The notes under the pieces are model-generated. The model saw only the letters and a program-made list of their open reading frames with translations, had not been told where the DNA came from and did no database searches. Positions 51,051 to 59,740 of a DNA stretch of 64,000 bases are shown here, one piece after another. The position numbers and the translations under genes are program-made. How positions within the stretch are numbered: position 1 is the first letter of the stretch; each line of letters opens with the position of its first letter. This DNA comes from Modestobacter excelsi (lineage in GTDB: Bacteria > Actinomycetota > Actinomycetes > Mycobacteriales > Geodermatophilaceae): NCBI RefSeq assembly GCF_005930495.1, contig NZ_SJEX01000004.1, positions 79,459 through 143,458 on the forward strand. The letters are read 5' to 3'.

Positions 51051-51060
51051 ACGCCAGACG

Positions 51061-51090
51061 ACGTCAGACCACGTCAGACGACGTCAGACC
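51061..51090. repeat. three tandem ~10-base repeats (ACGTCAGACC type)
   Basis: ACGTCAGACC, ACGTCAGACG and ACGTCAGACC follow head to tail, preceded by a partial CCAGACG. The ten-base period places every copy on the same face of the DNA helix. Confidence 0.8.
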
Positions 51091-51152
51091 AAGCTCGGGT
51101 GCGCTTCTCCGTCGGAACGAGGCTACCAGAGTTCTCGAACAGGTGTTCGATG

Positions 51153-51875
51153 TCAGTCCTCGGCCGGAGGACCGTCGGGGCGGCGGCGGACGTGCCACCG
51201 GTGCACCAGGACGAGCGCGATCAGCGTGAGGCCGAGCGGGACCAGGCTGAGCAGGAGGACCGGTCCGTCACCGGCGGCACCCACCGTGGCGCCGATGGTC
51301 ACGTGCAGCACCGTGCCCGGCACGAGACCGACCGCCGACCCCAGCAGGTAGGAGCGGAGCGGGATGCCGGAGAGCCCGCCGGCGTAGCTGACCAGGGTGA
51401 ACGGCGTGATCGGGATGAGCCGGCCCATCAGCACCGCCACGGCACCCCGGGAGGCGAGCAGCTCGTCGGCGCGGGCCAGCCGGGGGCCGGTGAGCCGGGT
51501 GACGGTCTCGCGGCCCAGCGAGCGCGCGAGCGCGAACCCGACCAGCGCGCCGAGCACCCCGCTGGCCAGCGCCAGCGCCAGGCCGCCCCAGAACCCGGCG
51601 AGCACCCCGCAGAGCACCGAGAGCGCGGTGCGCGGGACAGGGGCGAGGGTGGCGAGGGCCAGCCCGAGCACCAGCGCCGCCCAGCCGAGCGTGCCCAGCT
51701 GGTCCAGCCAGCCGCGGAGGGTGGCGACCCCGGGGACGTCGACCAGCAGCGCCACCACGCCGCCGGCGACCAGCAGGACGACGAGCAGGGCGGTGCGGAC
51801 GAGGGCGGCCCGGGGGAGCCCGCGCAGGCCGCGGCGCTGCGTGCTCTCGGGGGCGGCCACCGGACCAGTGTGCAC
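51153..51875 (-). CDS. TVP38/TMEM64 (DedA-like) family membrane protein
   Basis: A 240-residue membrane protein. Helices are near TALLVVLLVAGGVVALLV, GWAALVLGLALATLAPVPRTALSVLCGVLAGFWGGLALALASGVLGALVGFALAR, and RSYLLGSAVGLVPGTVLHVTIGATVGA. The middle motif GRLIPITPFTLVSYAGGLSGIPLRSYLLG is the SNARE-associated/VTT-domain signature. Family members are linked to lipid scrambling or transport at the cytoplasmic membrane. The GTG start at 51875 is six bases after TAGACG. The 3' end lies beside the repeat-rich gap. Confidence 0.87.
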   Translation of the reverse strand: MHTGPVAAPESTQRRGLRGLPRAALVRTALLVVLLVAGGVVALLVDVPGVATLRGWLDQLGTLGWAALVLGLALATLAPVPRTALSVLCGVLAGFWGGLALALASGVLGALVGFALARSLGRETVTRLTGPRLARADELLASRGAVAVLMGRLIPITPFTLVSYAGGLSGIPLRSYLLGSAVGLVPGTVLHVTIGATVGAAGDGPVLLLSLVPLGLTLIALVLVHRWHVRRRPDGPPAED

Positions 51876-51946
51876 AGCCGTCGTCTACGAAGGACCCGAG
51901 ACAGCGCTAGACGAGTGCAGAGCACCGGATCGTGATCTTCGGGCGC

Positions 51947-51952
51947 TAGCGT
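51947..51952 (+). promoter_or_regulatory. -10 box of the 4-TM holin-like gene (TAGCGT)
   Basis: TAGCGT is six bases before the GTG at 51959, with no ribosome binding site. Confidence 0.6.
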
Positions 51953-51958
51953 GCCGTC

Positions 51959-52345
51959 GTGGCCACGATCGGGAAGTTCGCCGTACGCGTCGTCGTGCTC
52001 GCCGTGATCATCTACGCGGTCACCCGGTTGGTCGACGGCATCAGCGTCGACACCGCCGGGGGCCGCTACGGCGAGGCCGGCACCTACCTGTGGGTTGCGC
52101 TGCTGTTCGCACTGGTGAACTCGGTCGTCGGCCCGGTGCTGCGGCTGCTGTCGCTGCCGTTCGTCGTCCTCACCCTCGGGTTGTTCCTGCTGGTCATCAA
52201 TGCCGCGCTGCTGGGCATCACCGCCGCGATCTCCGACCGGTTCAGCGTCGACGGCTTCGTCCCGGCGGTCCTCGGCGGCCTGCTGATCGCGGTGTTCAGC
52301 TGGATCGCGGAGCTGCTGCTGCCGCTGAAGGTGCGCGCCGGTTGA
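51959..52345 (+). CDS. small four-helix membrane protein ('phage holin family', Pfam 4 TMS type)
   Basis: A 128-residue protein with four hydrophobic helices: FAVRVVVLAVIIYAVTRLVDGI, YLWVALLFALVNSVVGPVLRLLSLPFVVLTLGLFLLVINAALLGI and GFVPAVLGGLLIAVFSWIAELLL. The central NSVVGPVLRLLSLPFVVLTLGLF is diagnostic of the widespread YvlD/'phage holin family' membrane proteins, whose function is unknown and which are normal chromosomal genes. The start is fixed by the leaderless TAGCGT box. No phage genes accompany it. Confidence 0.85.
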   Translation: MATIGKFAVRVVVLAVIIYAVTRLVDGISVDTAGGRYGEAGTYLWVALLFALVNSVVGPVLRLLSLPFVVLTLGLFLLVINAALLGITAAISDRFSVDGFVPAVLGGLLIAVFSWIAELLLPLKVRAG

Positions 52346-52407
52346 GCCGTTCCGCGGCGCGGCGGACGGAGATCGCCGCAGTACGTGCGGGAGGGCCCGC
52401 CGGGAAC

Positions 52408-52413
52408 TAGCGT
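52408..52413 (+). promoter_or_regulatory. -10 box of the glutamate dehydrogenase gene (TAGCGT)
   Basis: TAGCGT is eight bases before the ATG at 52422, with no ribosome binding site between. Confidence 0.6.
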
Positions 52414-52421
52414 CGGCGGGC

Positions 52422-55400
52422 ATGGTGGGCAGCGGAACACTCTCGGACGTCGCGCCGGAACGCCCCGCCGACTCCCCCGTCGACATGGCCTCGCTGGAGG
52501 CCGCGCAGGACGAGAAGCGCCGGCTGCTGGACACCGCCGCAGGTGCCGCCGCCGGGCTGATCAGCGGGCAGGACGCGCTGCCGGCCGGCGTCGGCGCCGA
52601 GGACGGCACGGCGCTGCTGCGCCGCTTCTACGCCGGTGAGCCCGCCGCGGAGGTCGTCGGCCACGCGCCCGAGGACCTCGCCGCGCTCGCCCTGGACCAC
52701 CTCCGGCTGGCCGCCCGCCGGCTGCCCGGCACCCCGGTCGTCGACGTGCACCGCGCCGAGCGCGGCCGGACGGTGCTGCGCGTCGTCGTCGACGACATGC
52801 CGTTCCTGGTCGACTCGGTCACCGCCGAGGTCGTCCGGCAGGGCATCGTCGCCGAGCACGTCGTCCACCCGATCGTCGTGGTGCGCCGCAACGCGGCGGG
52901 TGAGCTGATCGCCTTCTGCGACAGCGCGGACGCCGCCGCCTGCGGCGCCGACGCGCTCGCCGAGTCCTGGATGGCCGTCGTGCTGGCCGGCTCGGTGGAC
53001 GACGAGGCGGCCGAGGACCTGGTCGCCGGGCTGGGCACCGTGCTGGCCGACGTCCGCCGCTCGCACGAGGACGCCGACGCGCTGGCCGCCCGCGCCCACG
53101 GGATCGCCGACGCGCTGGACCGGTCGCCCGCCGACGACGAGCCGACCGGCAACGCCGCCGACGACCCGGCCGAGGCCGCCGCGCTGCTCCGTTGGCTGAC
53201 CAGGGGCAACTTCCTGTTCCTCGGCGCGCGCACCGTCGAGCTGGTCGGCGACGACGGGACCCCGCCGCTGGTGGTGGAGGGCTCGGAGCTCGGCCTGCTC
53301 CGCGGGTCACCGGCACGGACCACCTCGGTCGCGCCGGCCGCGCTGGCCGCACCGGGCGCCGTGGGCCGCCGCCGGGTGCTGGTGACCAAGGGCGACGCGC
53401 GCTCCACCGTGCAGCGCCCGGCCTGGCTGGACCTCGTCGTGGTCGAGATGCCCGGCGAGCTCCCCGGCAGCCGCGGCCGCCAGCACCTGCTGGTCGGGCT
53501 GTTCCCGAACGAGGCCTACACCAGCAGCGTCCGCGACGTCCCGCTCGTGCGGCGGGTCGTCGAGGCGGTGCTCGAGCGGTCCGGGGTGCCGGCCGACAGC
53601 CACTCGGGCAAGGAGCTGCTCGACGTCCTCGAGACCTACCCGCGCGACGAGCTGCTGCAGGTCGACGTCGACGAGCTGCTGCCGGTCGCGCTGGCCGTGC
53701 TGCACCTGCGGGAGCGCCGGCAGACCCGGCTGTTCCTGCGCCGCGACCCGTTCGGCCGGTTCTTCTCCGCGTTGGTCTACCTGCCCCGCGACCGGTACAC
53801 GACCCAGGTGCGGCTGACGATGCAGCGGCTGCTGCTGGAGCAGCTCGGCGGCACCAACGTCGAGTTCACCGTCCGGTCCAGCGAGTCGGTGCTCTCCCGG
53901 CTGCACTTCGTGGTGCGGGTGCCGGTCAGCCGGCGTGGCGCGGCGACGCTGCCGGACGTCGACGTCCCGGCGCTGGAGGCGACGCTGGCCGCGGCCGCGC
54001 GCAGCTGGACCGACGACCTCGCCGACGCCCTCGCCGCCCGGCACGGCGACGACGCCGCCCGGATGCTGGCCCGGGTCGCGGACGCCTTCCCGGCGGCCTA
54101 CCAGGAGGACTTCCCGGCCCAGGTCGCCGTCGAGGACCTGGCCCGGCTGGACCAGCTGGCCCCCGGCGGGATGGACCTGCGGCTGTGGGCGACCTCCACC
54201 GGCCCGGAGGGCGAGCGCCGGCTCACCGTCTACCGGGTGGGGGAGCGGCTGCTGCTCTCCGACGTGCTGCCGGTCCTGCAGCACATGGGCGTGGACGTCC
54301 TGGACGAGCGGCCCTACGAGATCGACCGGATCGGCGCCCCGATGGCCTGGGTGTACGACTTCGGCCTCGCCTCACCGACCGGGGAGGTGCCCTTCGCCGG
54401 CAGCCTGCCCGAGCGGTTCACCGACACCATCGCGGCGGTCTGGGCCGGTCGGGCCGAGGACGACGCGCTCAACGCGCTCGTCCTGCTCGCCGGCCTCACC
54501 TGGCGGCAGGTCGCGGTGCTGCGTGCCTACGTGCAGTGGCTGCGCCAGGGCGGGCTGCCGTTCGGGCAGGCCTACGTCGAGGAGACGCTGGCGGCCCACC
54601 CGGGCATCGTCGCCCGGCTGGTGGCGCTGTTCGAGACGCGGTTCCACCCCGACCGCTCGGCCGGCCGGGACTCCCGCACGACGGCGCTGGTCGGGTCCCT
54701 GGTCGAGGCGATCGGCTCGGTGGAGTCGTTGGACGCCGACCGGGTGCTGACCTCGCTGCTGGCCGCGGTCCAGGCCACGCTGCGGACCACCGCCTACACC
54801 GCCGGCGTCTTCACCGGCGGGGCGCCGCTGGCGCTCAAGCTCGACCCGCACGCCGTCCCCGACCTGCCCGAGCCCCGCCCGGCGCGCGAGGTGTGGGTGA
54901 GCTCGCCGCGGGTGATGGGCGTGCACCTCCGCTTCGGTGCCGTCGCCCGCGGCGGGCTGCGCTGGAGCGACCGGCGCGAGGACCTGCGCACCGAGGTGCT
55001 GGGGCTGGTCAAGGCGCAGACGGTGAAGAACACCGTCATCGTGCCGACCGGCGCCAAGGGCGGCTTCGTCGTCCTGCGCGGGCCCGGGGAGGGTGCCAAC
55101 CGCGACGAGGTGCTGGCCGAGGGGCAGGCCTGCTACAAGCTGTTCATCGGCGCGCTGCTGTCGCTGACCGACAACTACTCCGCCGAACCCGGAGCCCCCG
55201 GCGCCGTCGTCCCGCCGCAGCGGGTGGTCCGGCACGACGGCGACGACACCTACCTCGTCGTCGCGGCCGACAAGGGGACGGCGACCTTCTCCGACCTGGC
55301 CAACGCCGTGGCGATCGAGCGCGGCTTCTGGCTGGGGGACGCGTTCGCCTCCGGCGGCTCGGTCGGCTACGACCACAAGGCGATGGGCATCACCGCCCGC

Positions 55401-57386
55401 GGCGCCTGGGAGTCGGTCACCCGGCACTTCCGCGAGCTGGGCGTGGACGTGCAGAGCCAGGAGATCACCGTCGCCGGCATCGGCGACATGTCCGGGGACG
55501 TGTTCGGCAACGGGATGCTGCTGTCGGAGCACCTGCAGCTGGTGGCCGCCTTCGACCACCGGCACGTCTTCATCGACCCGACGCCGGACGCCGCGGTCTC
55601 CTTCGCCGAGCGCCGCCGGCTGTTCGAGCTCCCGCGCTCCTCGTGGGCGGACTACGACCGCGGGCTGATCAGCGCCGGGGGCGGGGTGTGGCCGCGGACG
55701 GCGAAGTCCGTCCCGGTCTCCGAGCCGATGCGCATCGCGCTGGGCCTGACCGACGACGTCGAGGCGCTCAGCCCTGCCGAGCTGGTCCGGGCGGTGCTGC
55801 TGGCCCCGGTCGACCTGCTGTTCAACGGCGGGATCGGCACCTACGTGAAGGCCGCCTCGGAGAGCGCGCTCGACGTCGGCGACAAGGCCAACGACGCGGT
55901 CCGGGTCGACGGCGAGCAGCTGCGCGTGCGGGTGGTGGGGGAGGGCGGCAACCTGGGCCTGACCCAGCGCGGCCGGATCGAGTACGCGCTGGCCGGCGGC
56001 CGGGTGAACACCGACGCCATCGACAACTCGGCGGGCGTGGACACCTCCGACCACGAGGTCAACATCAAGATCGCGCTGAACCGCGTCGTCGACGAGGGCC
56101 GGCTGGACGCCACCGGGCGGGCCCGGCTGCTGGCGGAGATGGCCGACGAGGTCGCCGCCGACGTGCTCACCGACAACTACGCGCAGAACGCCACGCTGGC
56201 CACCGAGTCCACGGCCGCCCGCGGGCTGCTCGACGCCCACCAGCGGTACCTGCGCGCGCTGGAGCGGGGCGGCCGGCTGGACCGGGCGGTGGAGGCGCTG
56301 CCCGACGACCGGGCGCTGGCCGAGCGGCGGCGGGACGGCCAGGCGCTCACCAGCCCCGAGCTGGCCGTGCTGCTGGCCTACGCCAAGATCGAGGTCGGCG
56401 ACGCGGTGCTGCACTCCGGGCTGCCCGACGACCCGGCGCTGGCCGAGCTGCTCTCCGACTACTTCCCCGGGCCGCTGCGCCGGCGGTTCCCCACCGCGCT
56501 GACCAGCCACCCGCTGCGCCGGGAGATCGTGGCCACCGCGCTGAGCAACCGGACGGTGAACGTCGCCGGGGTGACCGGCATGTTCCGGCTGGCCGAGGAG
56601 ACCGGGGCGCCGGTGGCCGCGGTCGTCCGGGCACACGCGGTGGCCCGCGCGGTCTTCGACGTCGACCGGCTCTGGGACGCCCCGCGGGAGCTGGACAACC
56701 GGGTGCCCGCCACCACCCAGGTGCACCTGCGCACCGAGGCGACCCGGCTGGCCGAGCGGGCCACCCGCTGGCTGCTGCGGGTGCCGGAGCTGACCGCGGA
56801 GCCCGCCGCCACGCTGGGCACGGTGGCCGCGCGGTTCGCCGCCCCGGTGGCCGCCGTCCGCGCCGGGCTGCCGGGCTGGCTGCTCGGGGCCGACGCCGAG
56901 GCCTACGCCGACCGAGCCGCGGCGCTGCGGGCGGCCGGGGTGCCGCCGGAGCTGGCCGCGGAGGTCGCCGCGGCACCGCTGCTGCCCACCGCGCTGGACC
57001 TGACCGTGGTCGCCGAGCGGACCGGCGCGCCGATCGCGCTGGCCGGCCAGGTCGCGCAGTGCCTGGCCGAGCGGCTGGACCTGGTGCCGCTGCGCGAGCT
57101 GGTCATCGGGCTGCCGCGCGACCGCCGGTGGCCGGCGATGGCCCGGGCCACCCTCCGCGACGACCTGGCGACCGAGCAGGCCGCGCTGACCGCCGACGTG
57201 CTCGCCCTGCGCGGCTCCGACGACGACCCGGCGGGCGAGCTGGTCGCCCGGTGGGCGGACGCGTGGGACGTGACCCAGCAGCGCTCGGCGGCCCAGCTCG
57301 CCGAGCTGGCCGGTGGGGACCGGCACGAGCTCGCCGAGCTGGTGGTCGCCGTCCGCACGCTGCGCGGCCTGCACTCCCGGGGCTGA
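52422..57386 (+). CDS. gdh: NAD-specific glutamate dehydrogenase, large (180-kDa) class
   Basis: Oxidative deamination of glutamate to 2-oxoglutarate with NAD, usually catabolic. The product has 1654 residues, matching the 180-kDa class known from Streptomyces clavuligerus. The N-terminal ~700 residues contain ACT-like regulatory repeats (VVDDMPFLVDSVTAEVVRQGIVAEHVVHPI, FFSALVYLPRDRYTTQVR). The catalytic centre near 840-885 has RGGLRWSDRREDLRTEVLGL, QTVKNTVIVPTGAKGGFV, followed by YDHKAMGITARGAWE, IGDMSGDVFGNGML and NGGIGTYVKA. The NAD-binding stretch VVGEGGNLGLTQRGRIEYA is near 1170. The C-terminal ~450 residues are helical. Allosteric control by an amino acid is usual in the class but cannot be read here. 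Confidence 0.96.
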   Translation: MVGSGTLSDVAPERPADSPVDMASLEAAQDEKRRLLDTAAGAAAGLISGQDALPAGVGAEDGTALLRRFYAGEPAAEVVGHAPEDLAALALDHLRLAARRLPGTPVVDVHRAERGRTVLRVVVDDMPFLVDSVTAEVVRQGIVAEHVVHPIVVVRRNAAGELIAFCDSADAAACGADALAESWMAVVLAGSVDDEAAEDLVAGLGTVLADVRRSHEDADALAARAHGIADALDRSPADDEPTGNAADDPAEAAALLRWLTRGNFLFLGARTVELVGDDGTPPLVVEGSELGLLRGSPARTTSVAPAALAAPGAVGRRRVLVTKGDARSTVQRPAWLDLVVVEMPGELPGSRGRQHLLVGLFPNEAYTSSVRDVPLVRRVVEAVLERSGVPADSHSGKELLDVLETYPRDELLQVDVDELLPVALAVLHLRERRQTRLFLRRDPFGRFFSALVYLPRDRYTTQVRLTMQRLLLEQLGGTNVEFTVRSSESVLSRLHFVVRVPVSRRGAATLPDVDVPALEATLAAAARSWTDDLADALAARHGDDAARMLARVADAFPAAYQEDFPAQVAVEDLARLDQLAPGGMDLRLWATSTGPEGERRLTVYRVGERLLLSDVLPVLQHMGVDVLDERPYEIDRIGAPMAWVYDFGLASPTGEVPFAGSLPERFTDTIAAVWAGRAEDDALNALVLLAGLTWRQVAVLRAYVQWLRQGGLPFGQAYVEETLAAHPGIVARLVALFETRFHPDRSAGRDSRTTALVGSLVEAIGSVESLDADRVLTSLLAAVQATLRTTAYTAGVFTGGAPLALKLDPHAVPDLPEPRPAREVWVSSPRVMGVHLRFGAVARGGLRWSDRREDLRTEVLGLVKAQTVKNTVIVPTGAKGGFVVLRGPGEGANRDEVLAEGQACYKLFIGALLSLTDNYSAEPGAPGAVVPPQRVVRHDGDDTYLVVAADKGTATFSDLANAVAIERGFWLGDAFASGGSVGYDHKAMGITARGAWESVTRHFRELGVDVQSQEITVAGIGDMSGDVFGNGMLLSEHLQLVAAFDHRHVFIDPTPDAAVSFAERRRLFELPRSSWADYDRGLISAGGGVWPRTAKSVPVSEPMRIALGLTDDVEALSPAELVRAVLLAPVDLLFNGGIGTYVKAASESALDVGDKANDAVRVDGEQLRVRVVGEGGNLGLTQRGRIEYALAGGRVNTDAIDNSAGVDTSDHEVNIKIALNRVVDEGRLDATGRARLLAEMADEVAADVLTDNYAQNATLATESTAARGLLDAHQRYLRALERGGRLDRAVEALPDDRALAERRRDGQALTSPELAVLLAYAKIEVGDAVLHSGLPDDPALAELLSDYFPGPLRRRFPTALTSHPLRREIVATALSNRTVNVAGVTGMFRLAEETGAPVAAVVRAHAVARAVFDVDRLWDAPRELDNRVPATTQVHLRTEATRLAERATRWLLRVPELTAEPAATLGTVAARFAAPVAAVRAGLPGWLLGADAEAYADRAAALRAAGVPPELAAEVAAAPLLPTALDLTVVAERTGAPIALAGQVAQCLAERLDLVPLRELVIGLPRDRRWPAMARATLRDDLATEQAALTADVLALRGSDDDPAGELVARWADAWDVTQQRSAAQLAELAGGDRHELAELVVAVRTLRGLHSRG

Positions 57387-57566
57387 CTCAAGCCGCGGGC
57401 GGCCGGCGGTGGTGAGCCAGGCGTCGACGGCGGTGCCCCGCGCACGGGACCCGCTCACCGCCCGTGAGCGGGAGATCCCGGCTCCGCCAGGCACCGGTGG
57501 ACGGACCCGGCCCGGCCGGACCGGGTGGTCTCGCATGACCCAGGGACCGATGGGCACAACAGGATC

Positions 57567-58019
57567 ATGAAGACAGTCGTCGTCGCCGTCCTGGGCGGCC
57601 TCCTGACCCTCGCCGGCATCGGCCTGCTGGTGCTGCCCGGCCCCGGGTTCGTCCTCGTCGCGGCGGGGCTGGCCGTGCTGGCGACCCGCTTCTCCTGGGC
57701 CAAGAAGCCGCTGGACTACGCCAAGGACAAGGCCGAGCAGGGCATCGAGGAGGTCGGCAAGAGCCCGCTGCGGGCCGCCGGCGCTGCGATCGCCGCGCTG
57801 GTGCTGATCGTGCTGGGCGTGCTCGCCCTCGCCGGGGTGGAGCTGCCGTTCATCAACGCCCTCAGCGCCGTCGTCCTGATCCTGTCCGGGCTGTTCCTGG
57901 TCGGCACGATCTTCTACGCCCGCCGGCAGGAGAAGGTCGAGCAGGCGCGGGCGCAGCGCCCTGCGGGCGAACCGGCCGGTGGCGGGGCGTACCGCGCCAC
58001 CACCCCGCGCTCCGACTGA
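57567..58019 (+). CDS. PGPGW-family (TIGR02611-like) membrane protein
   Basis: A 150-residue membrane protein. [53 protein letters not shown] carries the LPGPG signature of the PGPGW family. A second hydrophobic pair, AAIAALVLIVLGVLALAGVELPFINALSAVVLILSGLFLVGTIFY, follows. The C-terminus is charged. Function is unknown. The ATG at 57567 is chosen over earlier in-frame starts because it begins right before the first helix. It ends four bases from the convergent glucosidase gene. The 180 bases between gdh and this gene show no other feature. Confidence 0.82.
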   Translation: MKTVVVAVLGGLLTLAGIGLLVLPGPGFVLVAAGLAVLATRFSWAKKPLDYAKDKAEQGIEEVGKSPLRAAGAAIAALVLIVLGVLALAGVELPFINALSAVVLILSGLFLVGTIFYARRQEKVEQARAQRPAGEPAGGGAYRATTPRSD

Positions 58020-58023
58020 CCGG

Positions 58024-59727
58024 TCAGGGCAGCCGCAGCACCCGCGCGTCCCAGGCGCCCAGCACGGCCGGGTCGGGGTCGGCGAGGTTGCCCAGCACGA
58101 GCTCGGCACCGGCCGCCCCGGGGAGCAGGTCGCCGAGGCGGTACGGCGTGCCGCTCACGTTGCACACCACCAGGAGCGTCTCGCCGTCCAGCGCGCGGGT
58201 GAAGGCGTACACGTCGTCGTGGTCGGGCAGCAGCATGGTGAAGTCGCCCCGCTGCACCGTCGCCGAGGAGTGCCGCAGCGCGATCAGCGCCCGGTGGTGC
58301 GCGAACACCGACCGCGGGTCGTCCCGCTGGGCGGCTGCGTTCCACTCGACGTGGTCGGGGTTGACCGCGATCCAGGGCGTCCCGGTGGTGAAGCCGGCGT
58401 GCTCGGTGGCGTCCCACTGCACCGGGGTGCGGGCGTTGTCCCGGCTGACCGGGCGGACCGCGGCCAGCACCCGCTCCGGGTCCTCCCCGGCCGCCACGGC
58501 CTGCGCGACGTGGTTCAGCGACTCGACGTCGCGCAGGTCCGCCAGCGTCGCGAACGGGGCGTTGGCCATGCCCAGCTCCTCGCCCTGGTAGACGTAGGGC
58601 GTCCCGCGGTGCAGGTGCAGCAGGGTGGCCAGGCAGGTCGCCGAGTCCTGGCGGTGCGCCGGGCTGTCGTCGCCGAACCGGGAGACCGCACGAGGCTGGT
58701 CGTGGTTGTCCCAGTAGAGGGAGTTCCAGCCGACCTCGGCGAGGCCGGCCTGCCACCGGCCGAAGGACGCCTTGAGGTCGCGCAGCCGCAGCGGCCGGGA
58801 GTGCCACTTGTCGCCGTCGAAGTCCAGCCCGACGTGCTCGAACTGGAACACCATGTCGACCTCGGCGCGGGCGGGGTCGGTGAACAGCCGGGCCTGCTCG
58901 ACGGTCACGCCGGGCATCTCCCCGACGGTGAGCAGCCGCTCCGGCCGACCGGCGAACACCTCGCGGTGCATCTCCTGCAGGAACTCGTGGACCCGCGGCC
59001 CGCACAGGTAGGACGCCGACCCGTCGCCGTAGGGGCTGCCGGGCAGCGCCGGCCCGTCGTGCAGTCCGCCGTCCGGGGCGACGTCCTTGCTGATCATGTT
59101 GATGACGTCCATCCGGAAGCCGTCGACCCCGCGGTCCAGCCACCAGCGCATCATCGCGTACACGGCCTGCCGGACCTCCGGGTTCTCCCAGTTCAGGTCC
59201 GGCTGCTCGCGGGCGAACAGGTGCAGGAAGTACTCGCCGGTGGCGTCGTCCAGCTCCCAGGTGGGGCCGGAGAAGAACGAGTGCCAGTTGGTCGGCTCGG
59301 CGCCCGGCTCGCCGGCCGCCAGGCCCGCGCGCGGGGGTCGCCACCAGTACCAGTCCCGCTTCGGCGACGTCCGGGACGCCCTGCTGTCGGCGAACCACGG
59401 GTGCTGGTCGCTGGTGTGGTTGACCACGAGGTCCATGACCAGCTTGATGCCGCGCCCGTGCAGCTCGGCGAGCAGCGCGTCGAACTCCTCGAGCGTGCCG
59501 AAGACCGGGTCGACGGCCTGGTAGTCGCTGATGTCGTAGCCGTTGTCCGCCTGCGGGGAGGCGTAGACGGGGGAGAGCCAGACGACGTCGACGCCGAGGT
59601 CGGTCAGGTGGTCCAGCCGTTGCCGGATGCCGCCGAGGTCACCGATGCCGTCGCCGTCGGAGTCCATGAACGACCGCGGGTAGACCTGGTAGACGACGGC
59701 GCTGGTCCACCACGGCGGCTCGGTCAC
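58024..59727 (-). CDS. GH13 alpha-glucosidase (oligo-1,6-glucosidase-like)
   Basis: A 567-residue glycoside hydrolase of family GH13, cytosolic (no signal peptide). WWTSAVVYQVYPRSFMDSDGDGIGDLGGI is the N-terminal signature with the Ca-binding loop. MDLVVNHTSDQHPWF is region I. DGFRMDVINMISKD holds the nucleophile Asp (region II), TVGEMPG the acid/base Glu (region III) and LYWDNHDQPRA the third Asp (region IV). The sequence order is that of oligo-1,6-glucosidase/alpha-glucosidase. Trehalose or sucrose isomerase activity is less likely but not excluded. It lies 13 bases downstream of the amidase gene, probably cotranscribed. Confidence 0.92.
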   Translation of the reverse strand: MTEPPWWTSAVVYQVYPRSFMDSDGDGIGDLGGIRQRLDHLTDLGVDVVWLSPVYASPQADNGYDISDYQAVDPVFGTLEEFDALLAELHGRGIKLVMDLVVNHTSDQHPWFADSRASRTSPKRDWYWWRPPRAGLAAGEPGAEPTNWHSFFSGPTWELDDATGEYFLHLFAREQPDLNWENPEVRQAVYAMMRWWLDRGVDGFRMDVINMISKDVAPDGGLHDGPALPGSPYGDGSASYLCGPRVHEFLQEMHREVFAGRPERLLTVGEMPGVTVEQARLFTDPARAEVDMVFQFEHVGLDFDGDKWHSRPLRLRDLKASFGRWQAGLAEVGWNSLYWDNHDQPRAVSRFGDDSPAHRQDSATCLATLLHLHRGTPYVYQGEELGMANAPFATLADLRDVESLNHVAQAVAAGEDPERVLAAVRPVSRDNARTPVQWDATEHAGFTTGTPWIAVNPDHVEWNAAAQRDDPRSVFAHHRALIALRHSSATVQRGDFTMLLPDHDDVYAFTRALDGETLLVVCNVSGTPYRLGDLLPGAAGAELVLGNLADPDPAVLGAWDARVLRLP

Positions 59728-59740
59728 GCCGCCGATCCTC

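Noticed and set aside
50998..51351. 117-codon plus-strand frame in the gap upstream of the AAA ATPase
   Set aside because: It passes through tandem repeats and then antisense to the TVP38 gene, with no family likeness or ribosome binding site.
51959..52345. Prophage remnant suggested by the 'phage holin' family name
   Set aside because: This four-helix family is a common chromosomal membrane protein; no other phage gene, integrase or att site is nearby.
54372..58109. 1245-codon minus-strand open frame opposite the glutamate dehydrogenase
   Set aside because: Shadow of the GC-rich gdh gene; no motif and biased composition.
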